Positions 46,131-54,126 of a stretch of DNA of 64,000 bases are shown here, in pieces. Position 1 is the stretch's first letter, and every line of letters begins with the position of its first letter. Source of the DNA: a bacterium (lineage in GTDB: Bacteria; Electryoneota; Electryoneia; Electryoneales; Electryoneaceae); contig JAHLLB010000001.1 in assembly GCA_020444425.1 (NCBI GenBank), positions 330,938 through 394,937 of the forward strand, given 5' to 3'. Made by a program: the position numbers and the translations under genes. A model generated the notes under the pieces. That model had not been told where the DNA came from and ran no database searches. It saw only the letters and a list, made by a program, of their open reading frames with translations.

Positions 46131-47941
46131 CGCCGGCCTCCTTTCAGCGTGACCTGTCGTTGTTCACCTCCGGCGCTGCTGCTCCACAGGGTGAGGGTGA
46201 CCTCGCTGCCAGGACGTGCGGTCACCACCCAGCGCGCCCGTTCACTGCCGCCGTTGCCCTCGAGCAGGTCGCAGACATGACGCGGGCGTCCCTCGAGGAT
46301 CGACGCCGCATCCACGCCCTCGAGGGTCAGGGTCACGGGTGACGGCCGTTGGGTGCGTTGACCGTGCCAGGTTGGATACGGCAGGAAGCCGGTGTTCGTG
46401 ATCCAGGCGTCCAGTTCGTAGACACCTGACGCTCGTTCCGTCACCGCGACGCTGTCGATTGACACCCGGGGCAGCAGGTCAGACAGTTCGAGCACGAACG
46501 GCAGCTGCGTGTCGATCAACCCCTCGACCTCGTCCTGCTTCGGTGCGAGGGTCGCAAATGGACGCACACCGCCGATCTCGACACGTCCCAGCGTTGCATG
46601 GTCGAACGGCTTCCAAGCGACCCACGCCGACGGGTCATAGGCCAGCAACGCGTCCAGCTCGGCGTCGGCATAGCCAGGCTCGGTATCGGTGTCCACGCTG
46701 TCATCGTCTGCGGAGTCGGGTGTCGGCAAGGTCCAGAAGTCGAGCGCGAAGGTCGGTGTGCCGTACTGGAAGTACGCCCATTCCTCTACCGATCCGTCCA
46801 CCGGTGGTGGTGGATCGAGACGGTCCCCGTTGGCGCCGGTAGAGTCCAGGAAGGCGGTGTAACGGCTGGCGATCGCGTTCCAGTAGACCAGGTCTTTCGG
46901 GTGCGGTTCGGTTTCGGCACCGGTGCTGATCCAGCCCAGCAGCTGGTCCACCGTTACTCCGGGACGGCTGAGCGCATCCCGTGTGATGGTCAGCATCTCC
47001 CCCAGCTTCATCGACGACCCGCGTTTCAGCCCGGCACGGCGTGCGAGCCACCCGGGCACGGCGAAGGATTCGTTCAGCAGGTCGGCCTTGCGGTCGGTCT
47101 CCGGGACGCTGCGCAGGGTGTTGCTGCGTCCGAACACCAGCACCATCGCGATGTTGGTATGGTCGTAGGCGAAGCGCATCAGCTCACGGGACTCAGTCTC
47201 GCTGGCCGCCCACAGGCCGGCATTGTCGGTGTGCATCGGCCAGTTGTGCGGGAAGTTGTAGCCGGGGTTGACCCCGCCGGTCTGGTCTTCGTTGATGCTG
47301 CCGTCGAGGTCGTTGTCGATCCCCTCCGGGAACAACCGGTAGCGTGCTGCCTGCCCCTCGGCAGGATCGGCTGATTTCATGTACGGCTTGTCCGCAACAG
47401 CAACAAATTCGCCTTCCGGGTGACGTTGACGGATCATCGTGATCACGCTGTCTCCGTTGATGTCGTCTGCGCCGTCTTCGTCCACCAACCGGTCGGCGTC
47501 GTTGTTGACCGGCTTCGCATTGGTAAAGCGTTCCATCTTGACTGGCGCGAAGAAGGAAGCGTAGCCGTCCGGGTTGCCGCACGCGTAGATGTACCACGTG
47601 ACCTCATGGGCAGCGTCGGACCAGTCCCCGGTCAACCGTTGGGCCAGCTCCAGCGCGGCTTCAGACGCCAGCGGGGCATCGCCGGTCATGTTCGCCACGA
47701 CCAGGATACCGGGTGCATTGTTGCCACGAGCACCGATCTCCAGCAACGCCAGCGGCGCACCGCCGGGCGTGTTGCCGAGGTCGTGCAGGGTAACGTCGCG
47801 GGATGCTCTGGCGAGATCGTGGAAGGCGTCCAGCAGCAGCATCGGCGGGTGGTAGCTGGCGTGTGTCACCGCCGCCAGTCCCGGCAGGATCAGGCTGACG
47901 ACGACAACAGCAACAAGGAACAGGATCGCGATTCGTTTCAT
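46127..47941 (-). CDS. M14-like exported protein without zinc ligands (probable pseudoenzyme)
   Basis: A 604-residue paralogue of the following gene. The signal peptide (MKRIAILFLVAVVVVSLIL) gives the start at ATG 47941, with GGAGGG close upstream. M14-like features remain: YIYACGNPDGYASF, the calcium-type inserts ADRLVDEDGADDINGD and GIDNDLDGSINED, and the C-terminal beta domain. However, the IHGNE zinc motif is replaced by NMTGDAPLASE (from residue 84), the DMNRNYGG block by GVNPGYNFP, and the Glu of the active site by FALDFWT. It therefore probably lacks peptidase activity but may bind peptides or partner the active copy. Translation is coupled to the active gene by a four-base overlap. 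Confidence 0.82.
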   Translation of the reverse strand: MKRIAILFLVAVVVVSLILPGLAAVTHASYHPPMLLLDAFHDLARASRDVTLHDLGNTPGGAPLALLEIGARGNNAPGILVVANMTGDAPLASEAALELAQRLTGDWSDAAHEVTWYIYACGNPDGYASFFAPVKMERFTNAKPVNNDADRLVDEDGADDINGDSVITMIRQRHPEGEFVAVADKPYMKSADPAEGQAARYRLFPEGIDNDLDGSINEDQTGGVNPGYNFPHNWPMHTDNAGLWAASETESRELMRFAYDHTNIAMVLVFGRSNTLRSVPETDRKADLLNESFAVPGWLARRAGLKRGSSMKLGEMLTITRDALSRPGVTVDQLLGWISTGAETEPHPKDLVYWNAIASRYTAFLDSTGANGDRLDPPPPVDGSVEEWAYFQYGTPTFALDFWTLPTPDSADDDSVDTDTEPGYADAELDALLAYDPSAWVAWKPFDHATLGRVEIGGVRPFATLAPKQDEVEGLIDTQLPFVLELSDLLPRVSIDSVAVTERASGVYELDAWITNTGFLPYPTWHGQRTQRPSPVTLTLEGVDAASILEGRPRHVCDLLEGNGGSERARWVVTARPGSEVTLTLWSSSAGGEQRQVTLKGGRR

Positions 47942-48208
47942 GCACCCTCCGTATTCCGCACCCCTACTCACGTGCCACGCAGCCATGTGCCCCTGATGGC
48001 TCCGCCAGCAGGGCTCACCCACAGCTGCAACCAGACCAGCCAGAAAGGTAGCTGCCAATCCATCCCGTGTCACGGCTGGAAGGGGATCTCCCTCCCCGGG
48101 CGCCGGTCAGAGGTGGACGTTTTATGTGGCAGGCATGATCCGGGTATAAACTTGCGAAAACCGGCTTTGACCGTTATCGTAGTCGTGATACGACACGCAG
48201 GTCCAGGC

Positions 48209-49687
48209 ATGGGGGCAGCGGACAGTATGGACAGCAACGGCGTCATCCAGGTCGCAAACTCGCAGATCGCCCTGTGGGCATTCATCGGGTATCTGGTCAT
48301 CATCACAATGATCGGAGTGTTGACCAGCCGTTTCTCCTCGGCGGGGGTCAGCGAATACTTCCTCGCCGGCCGCAAGATGAACAAGTGGGTGGTCGCCCTG
48401 TCGGCGGTGGTCAGTGGGCGCAGCGCGTGGCTGCTGATCGGGTTCACCGGGATGGCGTACGCGCAGGGCTTGTCCGCGATGTGGGCGGCGGTGGGCTACA
48501 TCACGGTCGAGTTCTTCCTCTTCTGGTTCTACGCTCGCCGCTTGCGCAGCTTCAGCGAGGAACACGACTGCCTCACCGTGCCGGACTTTTTCGCTGCCCG
48601 GTTCAATGATAAGAAGGGTACGCTGCGGCTGCTGCTGTCGCTGATCATCATTGTCTTCCTGACGGCCTATGTGTCCGCGCAGTTCGTCGGCGGTGGAAAG
48701 ACCTTTGCCTCTTCCTTTGGCGTCACCCCCACCATGGGGATGCTGATCACGGCGGCGATTGTGCTGCTGTATACGCTCCTCGGCGGGTTCCTCGCGGTGT
48801 CGTTGACCGACTTCCTGCAGGCGATGTTCATGATCTTCGCGCTGCTGGTACTGCCCATCGTCGCCATCGCCCACGAGGGCGGCTGGGGACCGGTCGCGGC
48901 ACAATTGCGGATGGATGATCCGTCCCTGCTGACAACCTTCGGCAGCCTCGGATTCGGGGGTGTGATCGGCTTCCTCGCAATCGGGTTGGGGTCGCCGGGT
49001 AATCCGCATATCATCGTGCGCTACATGTCGATCAAGCGTGTGGACGACCTCAAGTTCTCTGCATTGATCGGCACGTTCTGGAATGTGATGATGGCGCTGG
49101 GCGCGTTGTTGATCGGGCTGGTCGGACGTGCGTACACCCCGGTCGCCGCAACCGTCGACCAGGAGTTCCTCTTCCCCGCCCTCGCCGCCGAACACCTGCA
49201 CCCGGTCCTGTTCGGGATGGTGATCGCCTCGATCTTCGCCGCGATCATGTCCACAGCAGACTCGCAACTGCTTGTCGCGGCCAGCAGTGTTGTTGTTGAC
49301 ATCTACCAGAAGGTGATGAAACGGGACGCTGTCATCCCGCAGAGACGCCTGGTGCTGATCAGCCGGTTCACGGTGTTTGTGCTGGTGGTGCTGGCGATCG
49401 CGTTCGGCCTGGCTGCGGAGAAGCTGGTGTTCTGGCTGGTACTGTTCGCCTGGGCCGGCCTTGGTGCAGCGATAGGTCCAACCTCGATCCTCGCGCTGTT
49501 CTGGAAACGCACAACACGGCAGGGCGTGATCGCCGGTGTCATCGCCGGGACAGTCACCACCATCATCTGGTACTACACGCCGGCATTGAAGGGTGCGTTG
49601 TACGAGCTGGTGCCGGCGTTTCTGATCGGTGCGCTGGTGACGTGGGCGGTGAGCCTCGCGACGAGCCAGCCGGATCCTCGCAACTAG
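48209..49687 (+). CDS. PutP-like sodium:solute symporter (SSS family)
   Basis: A 492-residue integral membrane protein with about 13 predicted helices. Signatures close to sodium/proline symporters are SGRSAWLLIGFTGMAYAQGL in the first helices, LGSPGNPHIIVRYMS, and IMSTADSQLLVAASS (the Ser-Thr-Ala-Asp-Ser-Gln stretch of helix 8 that helps form the sodium site). It probably imports proline or a similar amino acid with Na+, which would fit the adjacent divergently transcribed carboxypeptidase genes, but the substrate is inference. ATG 48209 has AGG seven bases upstream; ATG 48227 is an alternative. The frame is open far upstream (to 47420) only because it lies opposite the M14-like gene. Confidence 0.9.
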   Translation: MGAADSMDSNGVIQVANSQIALWAFIGYLVIITMIGVLTSRFSSAGVSEYFLAGRKMNKWVVALSAVVSGRSAWLLIGFTGMAYAQGLSAMWAAVGYITVEFFLFWFYARRLRSFSEEHDCLTVPDFFAARFNDKKGTLRLLLSLIIIVFLTAYVSAQFVGGGKTFASSFGVTPTMGMLITAAIVLLYTLLGGFLAVSLTDFLQAMFMIFALLVLPIVAIAHEGGWGPVAAQLRMDDPSLLTTFGSLGFGGVIGFLAIGLGSPGNPHIIVRYMSIKRVDDLKFSALIGTFWNVMMALGALLIGLVGRAYTPVAATVDQEFLFPALAAEHLHPVLFGMVIASIFAAIMSTADSQLLVAASSVVVDIYQKVMKRDAVIPQRRLVLISRFTVFVLVVLAIAFGLAAEKLVFWLVLFAWAGLGAAIGPTSILALFWKRTTRQGVIAGVIAGTVTTIIWYYTPALKGALYELVPAFLIGALVTWAVSLATSQPDPRN

Positions 49688-49975
49688 AAAGTCTCACTGG
49701 CGTATCACGAAATCACTTTCTAAATTACCCTCAATCAACTGGTGTCGTCCGGACTGCGTTTTCCGGTCGGCGGGGTCTCTGTCAACGCCAAATGAACCGG
49801 TTTTTCTAACATTTGCCTGAGAACGAACCTTTCCTTCCGTGCGGGAGCCAGACGAGCAAACGTGTTCGCGGTCACAGAGTTTGGCGCACCAAATTCCCTT
49901 AGTTTAGGAGATTCGACGATTCGGGACTTCACTCCCTGATCTATACGAGTTCACCGTTTTAACCTGGAGTATGCA

Positions 49976-51763
49976 ATGCGGAACATGTCGTGGATCAGCA
50001 TCATGCTGGTCGTAATCAGCCTTGTCGCGCTGGGTTCAACAGCGCAGGCTACCTGGACCAAGCACAGCGTGGTCACTGGGTGGAATGGACTACGTGGCAC
50101 CTATGCGGACGATATCGACGGCGACGGCGATATCGACCTGATGGCGGCCGCGCGTTATGTCAACACGATCGCCTGGTTCGAGAATACACCGGGCGGATTT
50201 GTCACGCACATCCTGTCGGAAGACTTTGAAGGATCGTGGGACGTCAACACCTGCGACATCGACGGCGACGGCATGGTTGACATCCTCGGTGCGGCGTTAA
50301 GCAACTTCGACATCGCGGTCTGGCGCAACAACGGCACCACTGAAAACTGGCAGGAATACATCGTCGACTACAATTGCCAGTACGCCAAGTCGGTCTTCGG
50401 CGACGATCTTGACGGGGACGGCGACGGCGACGTCATCAGTGCGTCCTTCGGCAATGACTACATGAACTGGTACCGTAACATCGGTTCAGACTGGCAGGAA
50501 CACCTGCTGCAGGCCAACTTCAACGGTGCCCGTGATATTGTCACCACCGACTTCGACCACGACGGCGACATCGACATCCTCGGTGCCGGCGACAACACCG
50601 GCGCGGCGATCTGGTGGAATATCGACAACAACGGCACCTTCGAGTACGAGCTGATCCGTCCGGTGTACGGCATCCGTTCGATCAACCACGGCGACATCAC
50701 CGGCGACGGTATCGACGAAGTGATCGCCTCGACCTCCTACTTTGACGCGATTGTCTACTGGGAGAAGGTCGACACGGGCTGGGTGGAAACGGTTGTCACC
50801 GACACGTTGAACTTCGCCAACTACGCCTACATCGCCGACATCGACAACGACGGCCAGAACGACATCGTCGGCTGTTCGTACGATGACGACCTCATCCTCT
50901 GGTGGGAGCAGGATAACGGTTCCTGGACCGAGCACGTCGTCGGGATGGCATTTGACGGTCCCCGCACCGCGATCGCGGCGGATGTGGACGGTGACGGCGA
51001 CGATGACATCATCGGCGCGGCGTCGCACACCGGCGAGCTGGCGTGGTGGGAGAACGAGATCGCGTTCCGTGCGGCGGACATCGATATCGTCCCGCACGAT
51101 CCGTTGTTCCAGATCCCGGCGGCTGGCGGCACGATATCCTACGACGCCTACGTCACCAACAACCAGCAGACGCACCTTGGCATCGGTGTGTGGACGGAAG
51201 TCCGTCTCCCGAACGGCAACTACTACGGTCCGTTGGTGCAGACCTTTGTCGTCTTCCCGCCGAACACGACGGTGACGGTAAACGGATTATCGCAGTATAT
51301 CCCGGATTACGCGCCGTCCGGCTATTACCAGTACCTCGTCAAGCTCGGTGGCAGCGGCACCGGCTACACGTTGTGCGCGGACAGCTTCACCTTCCGCAAG
51401 CTGAACTTCGCGCCGGGTGAAGTCCCGACGCCGGGCGAAGGCTGGGGCGCGGCGGACGCGTACCGTTCCGGGATCATCGGGTCGGTGGACCTGCCGGAGA
51501 CGTACGAAATGGAAGCTGCCTACCCGAACCCGTTCAACCCGAGCACGACGGTGGCGGTTTCGCTGCCGGAAGCGTCCGAGCTGACGGTCAGCGTGTTCAA
51601 CGTGACCGGGCAGCAGGTCGCCGAGCTGGCGAACGGCCAGTTCACCGCCGGTCAGCACAACCTGACGTTCGACGCGCAGGGTCTGGCGAGCGGCTTGTAC
51701 TTCATCCACGCGACCGTCCCCGGCCAGCTGAACCAGGTGCAGAAGGTGATGCTGGTGAGGTAG
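49976..51763 (+). CDS. Secreted FG-GAP/VCBS-type beta-propeller protein with sorting-like tail (paralogue 1)
   Basis: A 595-residue protein with a signal peptide at 1-25. Seven or eight repeats of about 45 residues (DDIDGDGDIDLMAAARYVN, CDIDGDGMVDILGAALSN, DFDHDGDIDILGAGDNT) each carry a DxDxDGDxD calcium loop followed by a Trp-rich strand (IAWFEN, LILWWEQ), building an integrin-like propeller. The shared pre-tail domain (about 375-480; IPAAGGTISYDAYV ... LPNGNYYGPLV ... PDYAPSGYYQYLV) and the tail YPNPFNPSTTVAVSL ... QKVMLVR follow. TGGAG six bases upstream supports the start. The last 240 bases include a 212-base block identical to the end of the next gene. Confidence 0.87.
   Translation: MRNMSWISIMLVVISLVALGSTAQATWTKHSVVTGWNGLRGTYADDIDGDGDIDLMAAARYVNTIAWFENTPGGFVTHILSEDFEGSWDVNTCDIDGDGMVDILGAALSNFDIAVWRNNGTTENWQEYIVDYNCQYAKSVFGDDLDGDGDGDVISASFGNDYMNWYRNIGSDWQEHLLQANFNGARDIVTTDFDHDGDIDILGAGDNTGAAIWWNIDNNGTFEYELIRPVYGIRSINHGDITGDGIDEVIASTSYFDAIVYWEKVDTGWVETVVTDTLNFANYAYIADIDNDGQNDIVGCSYDDDLILWWEQDNGSWTEHVVGMAFDGPRTAIAADVDGDGDDDIIGAASHTGELAWWENEIAFRAADIDIVPHDPLFQIPAAGGTISYDAYVTNNQQTHLGIGVWTEVRLPNGNYYGPLVQTFVVFPPNTTVTVNGLSQYIPDYAPSGYYQYLVKLGGSGTGYTLCADSFTFRKLNFAPGEVPTPGEGWGAADAYRSGIIGSVDLPETYEMEAAYPNPFNPSTTVAVSLPEASELTVSVFNVTGQQVAELANGQFTAGQHNLTFDAQGLASGLYFIHATVPGQLNQVQKVMLVR
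51521..51732 (+). repeat. 212-bp perfect direct repeat, copy 1 (sorting-domain coding)
   Basis: Identical base for base to 53724-53935, 2203 bases downstream. It spans the sorting-like tail from the YPNPFNP codons to near the stop. Sequence on both sides differs at once, so the border is sharp. Confidence 0.95.
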
Positions 51764-51787
51764 GCTCTCTTAACATTGTCTTGTTTC

Positions 51788-51818
51788 AACGGCTGCGTGA
51801 GTTTAGCGCAGCCGTTTT
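51788..51818 (+). terminator. Rho-independent terminator
   Basis: Stem AACGGCTGCG / CGCAGCCGTT (51788-51797 and 51807-51816) with a 9-base loop; its right arm ends in, and is followed by, T residues. Confidence 0.8.
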
Positions 51819-52166
51819 GTCTCACGTACGTTCCTTAACTTTGCAACTTGCTTTTATCCAATTTCACTTGTAGATAAATTTCTAGAGTCCTTGAATCTCA
51901 CTATCTTTAACAGAGATCTTAGAACACAGCGTTGTCCTTACATAGCCGGTCTGAATACATCCTCACATATTAATCCGCTTTCTGCACCAGGCAAAAAGCG
52001 ATTCTGCTCAAGACGGATTGGCCTGCAAGTAACATGCTTGCCACCCGCGACGCGCTCCCGGGATAGATATCTCATCTGCAACAATCCAGCCTTGGTCAGC
52101 TGACGGAACATCGGCTTGTGATCCCGGTATGGCGCTTTGGTCAAGACATGAATGGGGGATGAGAAG
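51819..52166. other. Intergenic region between FG-GAP paralogues
   Basis: About 350 bases with no convincing gene. The left part is AT-rich. A minus-strand open frame at 51938-52144 has no ribosome-binding site or recognisable domain. The promoter for the next gene must be here but was not identified. Confidence 0.5.
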
Positions 52167-53966
52167 ATGCGTATTGGAATTCTGTTGGTGTTGGTTGCTG
52201 CGCTACCCTGCGTGGTGGGGGGTCAAATCAGCTGGGACAAGCATGTGTTAAGCTCCGAGTTCAATGGAGCTGTAGGTGTTTATTCAATAGATCTGGACAA
52301 TGATGGGGACATTGATATCATTGGTACATCAAAACTGAATGACACGATCATGTGGTGGGAAAATATAAGTAATGGTTTTGACTGGGATCCTCATATCATT
52401 GACCAAAGCTTCGATGGTGCACACTCAGTTTATTCAGCGGATATTGATGGCGATAGTGATTTAGATGTAGTAGGTGCTGCGTACAGCGCAGGGACCTACG
52501 CTTGGTGGGAGAACCTGGGTGGAGCTCAGTCTTGGTCGCAGCACTTAATCTCAAGTGGTCATTATGGCGCGATATCTGTTTGCGTAGCGGATATAAATGA
52601 TGATGGGGATAACGATGTGATCGGTGCTGCTCGTTATGAAAATGATATCTGCTACTGGGAAAATGAAAATGGTGACGGATCTCAATGGGAACAGTATACT
52701 TTGGACAATAATTATTTGGGTGCCTTTTGTGTCCATTCAATTGATATTGATAATGACAACGATAATGATATCTTAACTGCAGGGCTTGATGAAGATGTTA
52801 TAACTTGGTGGGAAAACATTGGTAATGAAAACTGGATCGAACATGTAATAGGAGATAATTACGATGGTGCGCATTGGGTAAATGCTGGGGATATTGATAA
52901 TGATGGTGATATTGATATTGTTGGAGCTGCTGTATTTTCTGATATGTTGACATGGTGGGAAAATGAGAATTTTGGTGACCAATGGATAGAACACACAATA
53001 ACTGATAATTTCAATGGTGCTTCATGCATTATTATTGATTATGTTGATAGCGACAACAATATTGACATAGTAGGAGCAGCTGAATATGCCAATGAAGTCA
53101 GCTGGTGGAAATCAATAGAGAATGGCAGTGATTGGATCAAATATACAATAGACGATGAATTCGATTTCGCATATGCTGTGACATCGGGCGACCTGGATGC
53201 TGACGGCGATACTGATATCATCGGAACTGCTCATGATGGAAACGAAATAGCGTATTGGGAACAAAAAGGATCTTACCTTACCATCGAGATAGAGCCTTTC
53301 GGCGTGCCGGTGGTTGTCCCCCCAGCAGGCGGTTTCATTGACTTTGAAGTCAGAATAATTAACACCTCTGGGGATCTGGTCTGGTTTTCCGCATGGACAA
53401 CTGCCGAACTCCCAAATGGCAATCTGATCAGCCCCGTATTACTCTACAACTATCTTGGGATCCAAGCCTATAGCGGTTGGGTAACGGTGGCGTCACAGGG
53501 CGTCCCCGGCTTCGCTCCTGCAGGTGAGTACATCTATTCTGCCAGTGTAGGCACATTCCCAACTCTTACGCTGTCCACCGATTCTTTCGTCTTCAACAAG
53601 ACAGGTGTTGCTGCGTACACGGGAAGCGCAGTATACACATGGGTTGGGACAGGTGACTGGTCCCAAGCGGGAACTGGGACAGCTACTAGCCACGCACCAA
53701 GCAGATATTCCATTACCCCTTCTTACCCGAACCCGTTCAACCCGAGCACGACGGTGGCGGTTTCGCTGCCGGAAGCGTCCGAGCTGACGGTCAGCGTGTT
53801 CAACGTGACCGGGCAGCAGGTCGCCGAGCTGGCGAACGGCCAGTTCACCGCCGGTCAGCACAACCTGACGTTCGACGCGCAGGGTCTGGCGAGCGGCTTG
53901 TACTTCATCCACGCGACCGTCCCCGGCCAGCTGAATCAGGTGCAGAAGGTTATGCTGGTGCGATAA
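52167..53966 (+). CDS. Secreted FG-GAP/VCBS-type beta-propeller protein with AT-rich body (paralogue 2)
   Basis: A 599-residue protein with a signal peptide (IGILLVLVAALPCVVGG). About eight repeats (DLDNDGDIDIIGTSKLND, DINDDGDNDVIGAARYEN, DIDNDGDIDIVGAAVFSD) of the same plan as the neighbours, with WWEN strands, then the shared pre-tail domain (VPPAGGFIDFEVRI ... LPNGNLISPVL ... GFAPAGEYIYSASVG) and the tail YPNPFNPSTTVAVSL. The body has only about 32-42% GC and Asn/Ile-rich codons, while the tail is GC-rich and identical to the preceding gene over 212 bases. ATG 52167 fits GGGGGA at seven bases; ATG 52152 is upstream of that site. Probably a chimera of imported body and local tail. Confidence 0.87.
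   Translation: MRIGILLVLVAALPCVVGGQISWDKHVLSSEFNGAVGVYSIDLDNDGDIDIIGTSKLNDTIMWWENISNGFDWDPHIIDQSFDGAHSVYSADIDGDSDLDVVGAAYSAGTYAWWENLGGAQSWSQHLISSGHYGAISVCVADINDDGDNDVIGAARYENDICYWENENGDGSQWEQYTLDNNYLGAFCVHSIDIDNDNDNDILTAGLDEDVITWWENIGNENWIEHVIGDNYDGAHWVNAGDIDNDGDIDIVGAAVFSDMLTWWENENFGDQWIEHTITDNFNGASCIIIDYVDSDNNIDIVGAAEYANEVSWWKSIENGSDWIKYTIDDEFDFAYAVTSGDLDADGDTDIIGTAHDGNEIAYWEQKGSYLTIEIEPFGVPVVVPPAGGFIDFEVRIINTSGDLVWFSAWTTAELPNGNLISPVLLYNYLGIQAYSGWVTVASQGVPGFAPAGEYIYSASVGTFPTLTLSTDSFVFNKTGVAAYTGSAVYTWVGTGDWSQAGTGTATSHAPSRYSITPSYPNPFNPSTTVAVSLPEASELTVSVFNVTGQQVAELANGQFTAGQHNLTFDAQGLASGLYFIHATVPGQLNQVQKVMLVR
53724..53935 (+). repeat. 212-bp perfect direct repeat, copy 2 (sorting-domain coding)
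   Basis: Identical to 51521-51732. Differences resume after it (AAT for AAC, GTT for GTG, CGA for AGG) in the last codons. Confidence 0.95.
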
Positions 53967-53996
53967 CCCGTACATTTACAGTGAACTACCCTTGCA

Positions 53997-54024
53997 GCCA
54001 CGGCATCCCGCCGTGGCGTTTTTA
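53997..54024 (+). terminator. Rho-independent terminator
   Basis: Stem GCCACGGC / GCCGTGGC (53997-54004 and 54010-54017) with a 5-base loop, then GTTTTTA. Confidence 0.85.
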
Positions 54025-54057
54025 TTGTTGCCAGAATCGTATTCACCAGCGATTCGC

Positions 54058-54084
54058 TTGGAAAGGAAGTCCTTTCTGTATACT
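54058..54084 (+). promoter_or_regulatory. Candidate sigma-70 promoter of the LVIVD gene
   Basis: TTGGAA (54058-54063) and TATACT (54079-54084) separated by 15 bases, 42 bases before the ATG. The -10 hexamer is good; the spacing is short, so this is tentative. Confidence 0.3.
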
Positions 54085-54126
54085 TTGCGTACACAGGAAA
54101 ACTATTCCAATTGACCTGGTGACATC

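Noticed and set aside
49735..49932. Minus-strand frame of 65 codons between the symporter and first FG-GAP gene
   Set aside because: No ribosome-binding site and no similarity to known small proteins; it covers the likely promoter region.
51938..52144. Minus-strand frame of 68 codons in an intergenic region
   Set aside because: No ribosome-binding site, no recognisable domain, and it lies in the expected promoter region of the next gene.
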